The notes below the pieces were generated by a model, which saw only the letters and a list, made by a program, of their open reading frames with translations, was not told the origin of the DNA and made no database searches. The position numbers and the translations under genes were made by a program. Below, piece after piece: positions 1 through 8,085 of a stretch of DNA of 64,000 nucleotides. The stretch is from UBA940 sp045613745 (lineage in GTDB: Bacteria; Bacteroidota; Bacteroidia; Bacteroidales; Rikenellaceae), in NCBI GenBank assembly GCA_045613745.1, contig JAZLBP010000012.1:1-64000 (forward strand), given 5' to 3'. Each line of letters opens with the position of its first letter. Within the stretch, counting starts at the first letter, position 1.

Positions 1-80
1 AACCACATACACTCCGCCACAGCCACCGCACAGGGGCGCAAGCCCCACACACCTCGCAAAAACGCCTCACAAAACAGCAC
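1..80. other. Window-edge sequence without a recognisable gene
   Basis: No coding sequence was recognised here. A short perfect hairpin (5-bp stem GGGGC/GCCCC with a GCAA tetraloop, 33-46) is present, but no U-tract follows it. It may be the end of a feature lying outside the window. Confidence 0.4.
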
Positions 81-116
81 AAAAAAAAGACGACTCACAT
101 TGCTGTAAGTCGTCTT
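81..116 (-). terminator. Rho-independent terminator of tRNA-Val
   Basis: The arms AAGACGACT (87-95) and AGTCGTCTT (108-116) are perfect inverted repeats. Read on the minus strand they are followed by a run of T. The hairpin begins just past the encoded CCA end of the tRNA. Confidence 0.85.
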
Positions 117-121
117 GGTGG

Positions 122-196
122 TGGGAGCAAAGGGAGTCGAACCCCTGACCCTCTGCTTGTAAGGCAGATGCTCTAAACCAACTGAGCTATGCTCCC
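122..196 (-). tRNA. tRNA-Val (anticodon UAC)
   Basis: On the minus strand a full cloverleaf can be folded: acceptor GGGAGCA/TGCTCCC, a D-arm with TAGCTCAGTTGG, anticodon stem CTGCC/GGCAG around the loop CTTACAA (anticodon TAC), and a T-arm containing GGTTCGACTCC. The discriminator is A at 122 and the CCA end is encoded at 119-121. Its promoter lies at 213-243 and its terminator at 81-116, so it appears to be a single-gene unit. Confidence 0.95.
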
Positions 197-212
197 TTGT
201 TGATTGCGAGTG

Positions 213-243
213 CAAAGGTACTACATTTTTAGTTATCTCCAAA
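213..243 (-). promoter_or_regulatory. Bacteroidota-type promoter of tRNA-Val
   Basis: The -7 element TACCTTTG (213-220) and the -33 element TTTG (240-243) are separated by exactly 19 bases on the minus strand. This is the TTTG-N19-TAnnTTTG form of the Bacteroidota housekeeping sigma factor. Confidence 0.8.
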
Positions 244-277
244 TTTTCGGAGCTATTTTTTCAAAAAAATATAAACT

Positions 278-341
278 TACGCATATCTTGCTGTTTAAGA
301 CGTCTTGACCTGAGCAAATTTCAAACAACAAGATATGCGTA
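278..341. repeat. 13-bp perfect inverted repeat with 38-base loop, 3' of the Gate-domain gene
   Basis: TACGCATATCTTG (278-290) is exactly complementary to CAAGATATGCGTA (329-341). The loop contains a second 10-bp palindrome, AAGACGTCTT (297-306). On the minus strand the structure follows the stop of the membrane protein gene and is followed by a T-rich stretch. It could be an unusually long terminator, a 3' stabilising stem or a small mobile remnant. Confidence 0.6.
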
Positions 342-351
342 GGTCTATAAA

Positions 352-1497
352 TTAAATCAACGCATAAAGCACATATATCCAGTGGGCGATGATAGCCGCC
401 ACCAAACCACCGATTGTGTGCGAGAGGATGGCTTTGGAAGTGAGTTCGCGGAAACCGAGCGAGTCGAGCATTGCGGTGTGTGTGCTCAAATATCCGCTCC
501 AGCACATACCGATAGCTGTGAACACTGCAATGGCATTGCCATCAATCCAGCCGCCATTGATAAACTCCGGAATAAGGCCGAGAGCTGCACCTACTGCACC
601 CAATGCGGTAATGGGGAATGCAATCAGGTGCGGATCTTTGAAACCAAAGAGCCAATCGAAGATAAAGTTAATCTTAGAGGCCAACCAAGGCAACAACTCG
701 ATACCCTCGTAGGCTGCACCGGTGTATGAACCATCGCTCGAAGGGCCGAAGGTAATCATCATAACCAAAGTCGAGATGATAAGCACACCGGGGATGATAG
801 CCATACCTACATCGACACCCGTGCGTCCACCGTCGAGCAAAGCATTGAGTATGCGGGTAAACATCGAGCCCTGCTCAATAGGTGTTTTGTGATTATTGTT
901 GGTACCCTCCTCAATAACATCTTCTTCGGCATAATTAGGATAAGCCTTAATAACGAAGTGTTGCATAAGGCGGGTCGATACGATACAACCACAGAAAGCA
1001 CCAATCAAGCCGATAAACGGCTCGGCCAAGTAGCCCAAGCCAATCATATACACAATAACCAACAAGCCCATACCAAAAGCTGTACCGAAGTTGGTAAGAG
1101 AGATGTATTGATACCTCTTGAAGTAGCGACAGAAACGTTTGTCGTGTGCAAGCGAGATAATAGCGGGGTTATCCGACAGGAAGGTCATAACTGCACCCAA
1201 CGAAGCCACACCCGGAAGGTTAAACAAAGGCTTCATCAAAGGGCGCAAGATTTTTTCAAGCAGTTTCACCACGCCGAAATCCATAAAAATGCGACCAATA
1301 GCGCCAGTGATAACACATACGGCCATAAGGAAGAATACCGTATTGAGCAGCAGGTCGTGTGCGGTGTTCATAACCGTCTTGAACATCGGAGAAACGCCCA
1401 TTCGGCTACCCAAGATTACAAACAAACCCACTACAATGAGCAGACAGGGCACTCCTGTGGGAATGTACTTCGAGAGATTTTTTTTCGGCTTATTCAT
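352..1497 (-). CDS. Nucleoside-recognition (Gate) domain-like integral membrane protein
   Basis: A 381-residue polytopic membrane protein. Hydrophobic segments lie near residues 14-32, 50-70, 95-115, 130-165, 230-250 and 295-380, separated by a charged loop (about 188-215). The internal motif FLSDNPAIISLAHD in an otherwise hydrophobic helix pair resembles the Gate (nucleoside recognition) domain family found in spore-maturation, YjiH and nucleoside transporter-like proteins. The substrate cannot be read from sequence. The stop codon of this gene is followed by the 278-341 inverted repeat. It starts 6 bases after the porin stop, so the two are probably co-transcribed. Confidence 0.6.
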   Translation of the reverse strand: MNKPKKNLSKYIPTGVPCLLIVVGLFVILGSRMGVSPMFKTVMNTAHDLLLNTVFFLMAVCVITGAIGRIFMDFGVVKLLEKILRPLMKPLFNLPGVASLGAVMTFLSDNPAIISLAHDKRFCRYFKRYQYISLTNFGTAFGMGLLVIVYMIGLGYLAEPFIGLIGAFCGCIVSTRLMQHFVIKAYPNYAEEDVIEEGTNNNHKTPIEQGSMFTRILNALLDGGRTGVDVGMAIIPGVLIISTLVMMITFGPSSDGSYTGAAYEGIELLPWLASKINFIFDWLFGFKDPHLIAFPITALGAVGAALGLIPEFINGGWIDGNAIAVFTAIGMCWSGYLSTHTAMLDSLGFRELTSKAILSHTIGGLVAAIIAHWIYVLYALI

Positions 1498-1503
1498 ACG
1501 CTA

Positions 1504-2568
1504 TTATTTTTTGCTTGCGAGCGACCAAATATCAATATTCCATTTAAGACCGATGCCCCACAAGTTCTCGCGATCTTGCAAAACGCCATTGGGATTGCCA
1601 TTGATACCCCAAGTGTAGTTATAGTAACCAAAAAGGCACAAATCCTTGCGACCATTAGGCAGAGGATAGTACTCAACACCCGCGCCCACGCGAGTAAGCT
1701 CCGTGCCGGGCATTACGCAGTAGTCACCCACAACACCGCTATTGTTGACATCGTACGATACTTTACCAAAGACACTTACCTTGTCCTTAATCATATAAGC
1801 CAACTCGCCTATCACCGAGTAATCCTTAAAGAAGAAGGCATGCTGGTCGGTTGCGCGGTTCATAAAATCGAGTTGCAAACGGAAGTTGTCGAATGTAAAT
1901 TGATTACCCAACACAACATAATAGATATACTTGCCGGTTGCGTACTCCGAGGCATTTAGCGAATAGATGCTACTGAACCAGTCGTGCTGACCCACCCACA
2001 TAAGGTTGTAGGCAAACTTAAAATCTTGGTGACCTACATTGAAAGGGCTTTCGCACACTTGCAGCATTAAGCGGTCGGTTCCGTTGCTGCCGTCGCCAAG
2101 CGTATAGGCTGCACTTACACCCCATTGGTAGCACGCAATATTGTTCCAATACTCCGAACAGAAGTAGAGGTCGATAGGAGCGCGGTCATACTCAAAACCA
2201 CCGATACCAACCACTTGCTTACCTGCCGAGATATCCCAATGTTGGTTGGGGCGATACGAGAGGTGCACCCAGTCGGTAGCATCGAAGTAACTTTCATTCT
2301 TGGGAGCGCGGTTAAGGCGTTGGCGGAAAGAGTAATAGAAGTGCTTGTTGATGTGTCCGTCCAACATCAGGTTGATGTATCTACCCTTGAAACCCGACGC
2401 TGACTTGTTCAGACCACCATCCAGATAATCCTGCATAAAATCAGCACGCACCTGCGCACGCACATTCACCACTTTGTTACGGTCGGCACAATCTTCGTCC
2501 ATTTGCGTTTGGGCCGAAGCACCCAACACGCATAAAGCCATAACCCCAAATAAGAACAATTTCTTCAT
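1504..2568 (-). CDS. OprO/OprP-type outer-membrane porin
   Basis: A 354-residue secreted protein. MKKLFLFGVMALCVLGASAQ is a clear signal peptide ending in an Ala-X-Ala-type site, so the start is placed at 2568; an in-frame ATG 19 codons upstream would only prepend a polar stretch. The mature part has alternating beta-strand character with repeated aromatic residues, DWVHLSYRP and a final IGLKWNIDIWSL strand, as in phosphate-selective porin O/P-like beta-barrels. Substrate specificity cannot be judged. The upstream 250 bases hold a 10-bp inverted repeat (2654-2688) that may control it. The Gate-domain gene follows with 6 bases between stop and start. Confidence 0.7.
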   Translation of the reverse strand: MKKLFLFGVMALCVLGASAQTQMDEDCADRNKVVNVRAQVRADFMQDYLDGGLNKSASGFKGRYINLMLDGHINKHFYYSFRQRLNRAPKNESYFDATDWVHLSYRPNQHWDISAGKQVVGIGGFEYDRAPIDLYFCSEYWNNIACYQWGVSAAYTLGDGSNGTDRLMLQVCESPFNVGHQDFKFAYNLMWVGQHDWFSSIYSLNASEYATGKYIYYVVLGNQFTFDNFRLQLDFMNRATDQHAFFFKDYSVIGELAYMIKDKVSVFGKVSYDVNNSGVVGDYCVMPGTELTRVGAGVEYYPLPNGRKDLCLFGYYNYTWGINGNPNGVLQDRENLWGIGLKWNIDIWSLASKK

Positions 2569-2653
2569 AGTAGAATAGGAATATTTGTATAATTCTTTAA
2601 CAATCAACACATTCACAACCCACACACCTCTACACGAGCAGCATAGGCCTATT

Positions 2654-2688
2654 GTTTGCTTACAATTTGGTTGTAAAGGTAAGCAAAC
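2654..2688 (-). promoter_or_regulatory. Inverted repeat overlapping a promoter-like element upstream of the porin
   Basis: GTTTGCTTAC (2654-2663) and GTAAGCAAAC (2679-2688) are perfect 10-bp inverted repeats with a 15-base spacer. A -7-like TACCTTTA (minus strand, 2674-2681) overlaps the right arm. The layout suits an operator for a dimeric regulator, although a 5'-UTR hairpin is also possible. Confidence 0.45.
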
Positions 2689-2735
2689 TTGTCGGTCGAT
2701 AACGAATTTTTAGGCAGAAAAATACAAGATACGGA

Positions 2736-2781
2736 CAAAAAAAAGAAAGAGGTCGGGGCAACATCCTCCAAAACCTCTTTT
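2736..2781 (-). terminator. Terminator of the FKBP-like/SGNH operon
   Basis: On the minus strand AAAGAGGT and ACCTCTTT (arms at 2773-2780 and 2746-2753) form an 8-bp stem followed by a T-run. It lies about 40 bases after the SGNH hydrolase stop. Confidence 0.75.
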
Positions 2782-2822
2782 ATTCACTACTCGGGCAAAT
2801 GCCCATAAGCGCACTATTGTAA

Positions 2823-3659
2823 TTATTCGAAACTTGCGGGCAAAGCCATCATCTGCGCCGCAATCACACGAGCCATTCGCTGATGTCCCTTGGCGTTGGG
2901 ATGCAGGCGGTCGCGCTCGATATTGATAAAATATTGGATATGACTATCGATGGTCGGCAACATTCCGCTGGTAGCAAAAAGGTCAATAACAGGCACCGAC
3001 CAAATGCTCGACGCCTCACGCACAACTGCCACATAATCATTAATAAAGAGGTCCAAACCATTGGCATACGACTCATCGGGTTGCACGTTCTTCGAGCCGA
3101 AGGTTGCATAGGCACGATGCAGGGGAGTCATAAGGATTATTTGCGCAGTAGGGTAGTCCGTTTTAAGGCTCTCCAACACGCGGTTGATTCGTCCGCGAAA
3201 GGTTGCTCCATCACGCACAAACTCACGATGCAGACGCTCCACCTGACGGCCATTCACATTCACTTCGCGCTTGTCGAAGGTGTACCATTCGCCCAACGGA
3301 ACATTGGCATTGTAGTCGTTCGTTCCGGCAAAAATAATTATCGCATCGGGCTGAACACCATCGGCTTTCATTCGTTCGATTTGAGAGGGGAGGTGACTCC
3401 ATTGATGGCCATTAACGCCATAGACAAACGGCTCAAAGCCAAGCATTTCGGCAAGGTAGCGCCAATAGATATCGGGGGCAGAAACTCCTCGCGGATCGGT
3501 AATGGAATCACCCAAAAACACAACCTTACGGCCCGCCCAATCACTCTGCACTACAGCCGTTTTGTCGCTTTTTTTGCGAGGTGCGGCAACAACAGAGCCA
3601 GGTGTGGTTAAAGCAAATGCAGCCAGCAGTATCCACGCAACGAATTTCGACGCTTTCAT
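2823..3659 (-). CDS. SGNH/GDSL-family hydrolase, secreted
   Basis: A 278-residue protein starting at MKASKFVAW, where GGAGA precedes the ATG by a good spacing and a signal peptide (hydrophobic to about residue 26, ending VVAA) begins. An ATG 18 codons further upstream would overlap the preceding gene. Block I is FLGDSITD (nucleophile Ser), block III is AGTNDY and block V is DRLHPNAKGH, with the Asp and His of the catalytic triad. Family members are esterases or lipases, often acting on acetylated glycans or lipids; the substrate is unknown. It is the last gene of a three-gene operon, 13 bases after the preceding stop codon. Confidence 0.8.
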   Translation of the reverse strand: MKASKFVAWILLAAFALTTPGSVVAAPRKKSDKTAVVQSDWAGRKVVFLGDSITDPRGVSAPDIYWRYLAEMLGFEPFVYGVNGHQWSHLPSQIERMKADGVQPDAIIIFAGTNDYNANVPLGEWYTFDKREVNVNGRQVERLHREFVRDGATFRGRINRVLESLKTDYPTAQIILMTPLHRAYATFGSKNVQPDESYANGLDLFINDYVAVVREASSIWSVPVIDLFATSGMLPTIDSHIQYFINIERDRLHPNAKGHQRMARVIAAQMMALPASFE

Positions 3660-3672
3660 CTCTCCGAGAAAA

Positions 3673-4920
3673 CTACTCGTTATCCTTACCCTCGTGCGCA
3701 ATAAAGAACTCAAACACCAGCGGTGTGTACGAGGGAATCTCCGTTACAACTTCACCCTCTTCGAGTGTTGACGAGGTGAGGATGTTGTAATACATATAGT
3801 TGGTTGCATAGTAGTCGTAATAGGAGTTATACTGGTTGGTGCTGTTGTAGAGGTTTGCATACAGATAACTCATATAGTTGTTATACGAGTCGTACTCCTC
3901 TTGCAATGCAGCCGAGTAGCCGGCAGCGCCATAACCATAAAGCGAGGTAAATACCATTCGCCCCCACTCGCCATATCTCATTCCGGGAATTGCGCGATAG
4001 AATGCATTGATAAGTTCCTCCTTATCCTCCGAGGGTTTGTAAGCCAAAGGATCGGAGTGAGTAATCTCACCAAAGGCACGAATCTGCACCGAGTCAATGT
4101 TCGAATCGAACACAAAACCATCCAAATAGTAGCCTTTATAATATAGGTATGCCGTAGAGTCCACAGTAAGGGTGTCACCCAAGGTCACATCCAACAGATT
4201 GCTCTTGTCCAGATAGAAGTGCTCGGCGATAGTATCAGCCACATTCATACCCCACATTTGCTCGGCATAGTCGGCCACAAGTTTATTCTCGCGTTCAACG
4301 GGATCTTTAACAACCTCCACAAGCTCCAAGTCCTCGATGGTAGGAACATTGCCTTTGAGAGTAAACTGACCACCATAACCCTGATTGTTACTTGTGCCAT
4401 ACGAGCCATAAGCCAGTTCCGAGGTCATATAGAGTCGCACTTTGCTACCTTGAACCATCTTGGTAGGCACGCCGTCAATCATAAATTCGTTTTTGAGAGC
4501 GTAGTATTGACCCTCTATCATATTGGTGTTGGTGCTGCCGCAGTAGAGGTAGTCGGGAGCGTAGTAGGTGCGTTCGGTGAAAGTTCCCTGCCACTTGGCC
4601 TCATTCTCCGAACGAGTCAGATAGACATTGTTTTGGAGTGTACGACCTGTGTAGTTGATTCGCACCCACACAATTGTATCGGCAGGCGCAAGACTCTCAT
4701 CCAAAGGCTGGGTCGAGGGCAACACCTGAACATACATTCCGTTGGATTGTCGCCACGCTACGGTATCATCGCAGTTGACATACTTTGCCATCCACGCATC
4801 AAGCGAATTTTGCTGGAACTTTTTGGTATCCACAGTCGGCTCCTCGGAGCACGACGCAAATCCGCCAATCACAACCGCACACAACACGGCGGCAACTATA
4901 TTCTTGATTTTGCTTTTCAT
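3673..4920 (-). CDS. Tandem FKBP-like lipoprotein with Tyr/Asn-rich insertion
   Basis: A 415-residue protein with a lipoprotein signal (Cys near residue 24 in GGFASC). Two segments look like divergent FKBP-type peptidyl-prolyl isomerase domains. The first (about 45-205) has DTIVWVRINYTGRTL and KMVQGSKVRLYMTSELAYG. The second (about 250-408) has GYYLDGFVFDSN, GMRYGEWGRMVF and the closing strand IPSYTPLVFEFF. In the second domain, between the YGYGAAGY loop and the last strand, residues 343-381 form an insertion with 14 Tyr out of 39. Whether either domain is catalytically active is doubtful because several hydrophobic pocket residues differ. It starts 3 bases after the stop of another FKBP-like lipoprotein. 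Confidence 0.6.
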   Translation of the reverse strand: MKSKIKNIVAAVLCAVVIGGFASCSEEPTVDTKKFQQNSLDAWMAKYVNCDDTVAWRQSNGMYVQVLPSTQPLDESLAPADTIVWVRINYTGRTLQNNVYLTRSENEAKWQGTFTERTYYAPDYLYCGSTNTNMIEGQYYALKNEFMIDGVPTKMVQGSKVRLYMTSELAYGSYGTSNNQGYGGQFTLKGNVPTIEDLELVEVVKDPVERENKLVADYAEQMWGMNVADTIAEHFYLDKSNLLDVTLGDTLTVDSTAYLYYKGYYLDGFVFDSNIDSVQIRAFGEITHSDPLAYKPSEDKEELINAFYRAIPGMRYGEWGRMVFTSLYGYGAAGYSAALQEEYDSYNNYMSYLYANLYNSTNQYNSYYDYYATNYMYYNILTSSTLEEGEVVTEIPSYTPLVFEFFIAHEGKDNE

Positions 4921-4923
4921 ATT

Positions 4924-5526
4924 CTATTGTTTGGAAATTGCATTAATCGAAACCACAAACACCACGGGACTATATTGCGGGACAACTCCCATAGGGCGCT
5001 TGCCATAGGCCTTGTCGGTAGTGAGCAGGAACTCCACCTCGTCACCTTCGCAGCAACCCTCAAAGGCGCTCTCCATACTCTTCATCAGCTGTCCGTCACC
5101 CAATTTAATGCCGAGCGAATCAGTTGACCAATACTCGGGATCGAGATTAGGGAAGCGCGAAGTCATAGTATTTTTCTTGTTTGTGTAAAAAACTTGCTTT
5201 TTGCGAGTACCCTCGAAAATATACGCGTCAAAGTAGATATAGAGCGAATCTCCCATCTCCAAAGCCTCGCTTGCGGCGGGACGATCCTCACGCGACTCGT
5301 TGGTAATCCAGCGATACACGCCATCGATACGGTCGTAGAACTTAACCACCGCACCCGTCACTTCCTCTTCGGGGTCGTAATCGTCGCGGTCGGTAACTTT
5401 GTTATTCGACAAATAGCGCTCAAAATTAGACTCTTGTGTTGTCACATAGTCGTCAATCTTGTTGCATCCGGCCACAACAAACGCCGCAAACATCACGGTC
5501 AAAAGTATGTTGAATCTGCTTGTCAT
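4924..5526 (-). CDS. FKBP-like peptidyl-prolyl isomerase lipoprotein
   Basis: A 200-residue protein. Its signal peptide ends in the lipobox FVVAGC (Cys21). The C-terminal part (about 85-198) follows the FKBP fold order: GDSLYIYFDAYIFEG, then LGDGQLMKSMESAFEGCCEGDEVEF, then TTDKAYGKRPMGVVPQYSPVVFVVSI. The last block corresponds to the family pattern LAYG..G..IP..s.LVF. The likely role is folding or chaperoning of envelope proteins at the inner face of the outer membrane. It is the first gene of a three-gene operon transcribed from a consensus promoter at 5555-5585. Confidence 0.7.
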   Translation of the reverse strand: MTSRFNILLTVMFAAFVVAGCNKIDDYVTTQESNFERYLSNNKVTDRDDYDPEEEVTGAVVKFYDRIDGVYRWITNESREDRPAASEALEMGDSLYIYFDAYIFEGTRKKQVFYTNKKNTMTSRFPNLDPEYWSTDSLGIKLGDGQLMKSMESAFEGCCEGDEVEFLLTTDKAYGKRPMGVVPQYSPVVFVVSINAISKQ

Positions 5527-5554
5527 AGATTAAACTTTACCACTTATAAACGTA

Positions 5555-5585
5555 CAAAGTTACGAAAAAATTTTGCAACCCCAAA
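5555..5585 (-). promoter_or_regulatory. Promoter of the FKBP-like/SGNH operon
   Basis: The minus-strand -7 element TAACTTTG (5555-5562) and -33 element TTTG (5582-5585) have exact N19 spacing. The start codon is about 30 bases downstream. Confidence 0.8.
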
Positions 5586-5701
5586 ACTTAACACCATAAT
5601 CGCCGCCAAACACTCCGTCCACAAAACCCCAAACAGACTGTAATTCACCGATTCACAACACAAATAAACCCCCGCTACAAGCCATAAAAAAGCTTAAAAA
5701 A

Positions 5702-5732
5702 TTTGTAATTTCACAAAAAATATGTAATTTTG
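5702..5732 (+). promoter_or_regulatory. Promoter of rpsP-rimM-mnmA
   Basis: TTTG (5702-5705), N19, TAATTTTG (5725-5732): a full match to the Bacteroidota promoter form. It leaves a leader of about 75-80 bases before rpsP. Confidence 0.8.
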
Positions 5733-5742
5733 CGGCCGAAAT

Positions 5743-5781
5743 GAGGAACGAGATTCCTCTGACGTGGCGGACGTGTCCGCC
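5743..5781 (+). promoter_or_regulatory. Tandem hairpins in the rpsP leader
   Basis: Two consecutive stems occupy the start of the leader: GAGGA/TCCTC (5743-5759) and GGCGGA/TCCGCC with loop CGTG (5766-5781). No U-tract follows either. Ribosomal-protein operons often carry autoregulatory leader RNAs, so this may be a binding site for S16 or another product; that role is inferred only from position. Confidence 0.4.
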
Positions 5782-5817
5782 TCTATAAAGTAATTTAACT
5801 TATTAAAACACAAAACA

Positions 5818-6348
5818 ATGGCTGTAAAAATCAGACTTGCAAGACGTGGTAAAAAAGGTTATGCCTTCTATCACATCGTGGTAGCCGACGCACGCGCTCC
5901 CCGCGACGGTAAATTCATCGAGAACATCGGCTCGTACAACCCCAACACCAACCCCGCAACCATCACCTTGGATTTTGACAAGGCTCTGGATTGGCTGCAA
6001 AAAGGTGCTCAACCCACCGACACCTGCCGTGCGATTCTGTCGTACAAAGGCGTTCTGTACAAAAAACACCTGTTGGGCGGTGTAGCTAAAGGTGCTTTCT
6101 CGGAGTCGGATGCCGAGGCCAAGTTCAACAAATGGATGAGCGAGAAAGAGGCACAAATCAACGCTAAAACTTCGCAAATCGCTGCTGACGCTTCGAAAGC
6201 TAACAAAGCTCGTTTGGAGGCAGAGTCGAAAGTGAAAGAGGAGCGTGCCGCTGCTATCGCTGCTAAGAAAGAAGCCGCTGCTGCCGCTGCAGCTGAGGCT
6301 GCTGCCGAGGAGGCCGCTGAGGAGACTACCGAGGCTGTTGCAGAATAA
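5818..6348 (+). CDS. rpsP: Small ribosomal subunit protein bS16
   Basis: A 176-residue protein. Residues 1-80 are the conserved S16 core (MAVKIRLARRGKKGYAFYHI, DARAPRDGKFIENIGSYNP). The remaining 95 residues are an Ala/Glu/Lys-rich, probably helical extension, with an Ala-rich run near residues 147-165. Most bacterial S16 proteins are 80-90 residues; long acidic tails are common in Bacteroidota. It is the first gene of an operon, 17 bases before rimM, and acts in the body of the 30S subunit during assembly. Confidence 0.97.
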   Translation: MAVKIRLARRGKKGYAFYHIVVADARAPRDGKFIENIGSYNPNTNPATITLDFDKALDWLQKGAQPTDTCRAILSYKGVLYKKHLLGGVAKGAFSESDAEAKFNKWMSEKEAQINAKTSQIAADASKANKARLEAESKVKEERAAAIAAKKEAAAAAAAEAAAEEAAEETTEAVAE

Positions 6349-6365
6349 TTTATTATCCTGCGCTA

Positions 6366-6875
6366 ATGGCTGAAATGTTACCTATCGGTAAAATCGGCAA
6401 GATTTTCGGTGCGAAAGGAGAGGTAGCACTTGTGCTGTACGACTCTTTCCCCGAGGATTTCAACTTTGAGGAACCCGTGTTTGTGGACGTTGATTCACTC
6501 ACGGTTCCTCTTTTTTTCGATAAATTCGAACCTCGCGGTCAACACGGTGCAACCGCACAATTTGCCGACATCGACACCGAACGACGCGCTGCAGAAATGG
6601 TAGGGCGCGAGTTCTGCATCAAAGCAGACAACGAACGCGAGGATGATGAATTCTATATGGAAGACCTTGTAGGCTTCCGCGCCGAGGTAGGCGAGGGCAT
6701 TGAAGGTGTGATTAGCGACTACATCGACAGCCCAATGAACCCCCTCTTTGAATTGCGCATTGATGGTCAGGAGGTACTCATTCCCGCAGTGGATGAGTTC
6801 GTGGCCGAAATCGACATCGAGCAGAAAGTCGTTGTATTCGAGCTGCCCGAGGGTATGTTGTCGCTTAACGATTAA
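6366..6875 (+). CDS. rimM: Ribosome maturation factor RimM
   Basis: A 169-residue protein of normal family length. The N-terminal RimM beta-barrel begins LPIGKIGKIFGAKGEVAL, and the C-terminal PRC-like barrel contains EFYMEDLVGF and the conserved LIPAVDEFV. RimM binds S19 and the head of the 30S subunit during 16S rRNA maturation. Its place directly after rpsP is conserved in many bacteria. An ATG at 6366 is used; mnmA follows after 16 bases. Confidence 0.95.
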   Translation: MAEMLPIGKIGKIFGAKGEVALVLYDSFPEDFNFEEPVFVDVDSLTVPLFFDKFEPRGQHGATAQFADIDTERRAAEMVGREFCIKADNEREDDEFYMEDLVGFRAEVGEGIEGVISDYIDSPMNPLFELRIDGQEVLIPAVDEFVAEIDIEQKVVVFELPEGMLSLND

Positions 6876-6891
6876 AACACAAAGTAAGAAG

Positions 6892-8070
6892 ATGAAACAA
6901 AAAGTTGTTGTCGGTTTGTCGGGTGGCGTTGATTCGTCGGTTGCCGCGTGGGTGCTCAAAGAGCAAGGCTACGAGGTAATCGGACTCTTTATGCGAAATT
7001 GGCACGACACCACAGGCACCCTTTCGGGCGACTGCCCTTGGTATGACGACCAACTGTTTGCCGAGCTGGTTGCCAAACGACTCGACATTCCGTTTCATTA
7101 TGTAGATTTGAGCGAGCAGTACCGCCAAAGAGTTGTGGACTATATGTTCTCGGAGTATGAGCGAGGACGTACTCCCAACCCCGACGTGCTGTGTAACCGC
7201 GAAATCAAGTTCGATGTGTTTATGGAGGAAGCGTTCAAACTGGGTGCCGACTTCGTTGCCACCGGTCACTACTGCCGCAAGGATGAGGTGACTATCGATG
7301 GCAAAACCTACTACCGACTGCTGGCCGGTAGCGACGGCAATAAGGACCAAAGCTACTTCCTGTGCCAACTGTCGCAAGAGCAACTGAGTCGCGCACTGTT
7401 CCCCATCGGCGACATCATCAAGCCCGAGGTGCGACGCATTGCTGTGGAGCAGAAACTCGCAACCGCCAAACGCAAAGACTCGCAAGGCATCTGCTTTGTA
7501 GGCAAGGTGGATCTCCCCGTATTTCTCCAACAAAAACTCGCTGCTAAGAAGGGTAGAGTAGTGGAGATTTCGCGCGACTGGGAGGGTTACAAACGCGACA
7601 TCGCAGCCGACAACTTGGCCGAGCGCGCCAAACCTTATAAATATAAGCCCGAGGACGGCAAGGTTATCGGCGAGCACAACGGCGCACAATTCTATACCAT
7701 TGGGCAACGTAAGGGACTCAACATCGGAGGTCGCCCCGAGCCTCTGTTCATCATCGCCACCGACGTGGAGCAAAACGTAATCTATGTTGGGCAAGGCGAC
7801 TCACACCCCGGACTCTACCGCGAGGTGCTGTACATCAGTGCCGATGAGGTGCACTGGGTACGTCCCGACCTTGCACTGAAAAGTGGCGAGCAAAAACGCT
7901 TCAACCTGCGCATCCGCTACCGCCAACCGCAACAAGACGGCGTGGTTGAGATTCGCGACGAGGGTGCCTACCTGATTTTCGATACTCCGCAACGAGGCGC
8001 TGCTGCCGGTCAATTCGCTTCGTGGTACGACGGCGACGAAGTTATCGGTTCGGGTGCAATCAATCACTAA
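6892..8070 (+). CDS. mnmA: tRNA-specific 2-thiouridylase MnmA
   Basis: A 392-residue enzyme that thiolates U34 of Lys, Glu and Gln tRNAs. The start at 6892 gives MKQKVVVGLSGGVDSS, whose PP-loop SGGVDS binds ATP; an in-frame ATG 48 codons upstream lies inside rimM and is rejected. Catalytic cysteines are C101 (NPDVLCNREIKF) and C201 (SQGICFVG). The central domain has YTIGQRKGLNIGG and the C-terminal barrel ends with RGAAAGQFASWYDGDEVIGSG. It is the third gene of the rpsP operon. Confidence 0.96.
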   Translation: MKQKVVVGLSGGVDSSVAAWVLKEQGYEVIGLFMRNWHDTTGTLSGDCPWYDDQLFAELVAKRLDIPFHYVDLSEQYRQRVVDYMFSEYERGRTPNPDVLCNREIKFDVFMEEAFKLGADFVATGHYCRKDEVTIDGKTYYRLLAGSDGNKDQSYFLCQLSQEQLSRALFPIGDIIKPEVRRIAVEQKLATAKRKDSQGICFVGKVDLPVFLQQKLAAKKGRVVEISRDWEGYKRDIAADNLAERAKPYKYKPEDGKVIGEHNGAQFYTIGQRKGLNIGGRPEPLFIIATDVEQNVIYVGQGDSHPGLYREVLYISADEVHWVRPDLALKSGEQKRFNLRIRYRQPQQDGVVEIRDEGAYLIFDTPQRGAAAGQFASWYDGDEVIGSGAINH

Positions 8071-8085
8071 CAAATTTCCCAAAAG

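Noticed and set aside
33..46. GGGGC-GCAA-GCCCC hairpin near the window start
   Set aside because: Too short and without a T-run; its context lies outside the window.
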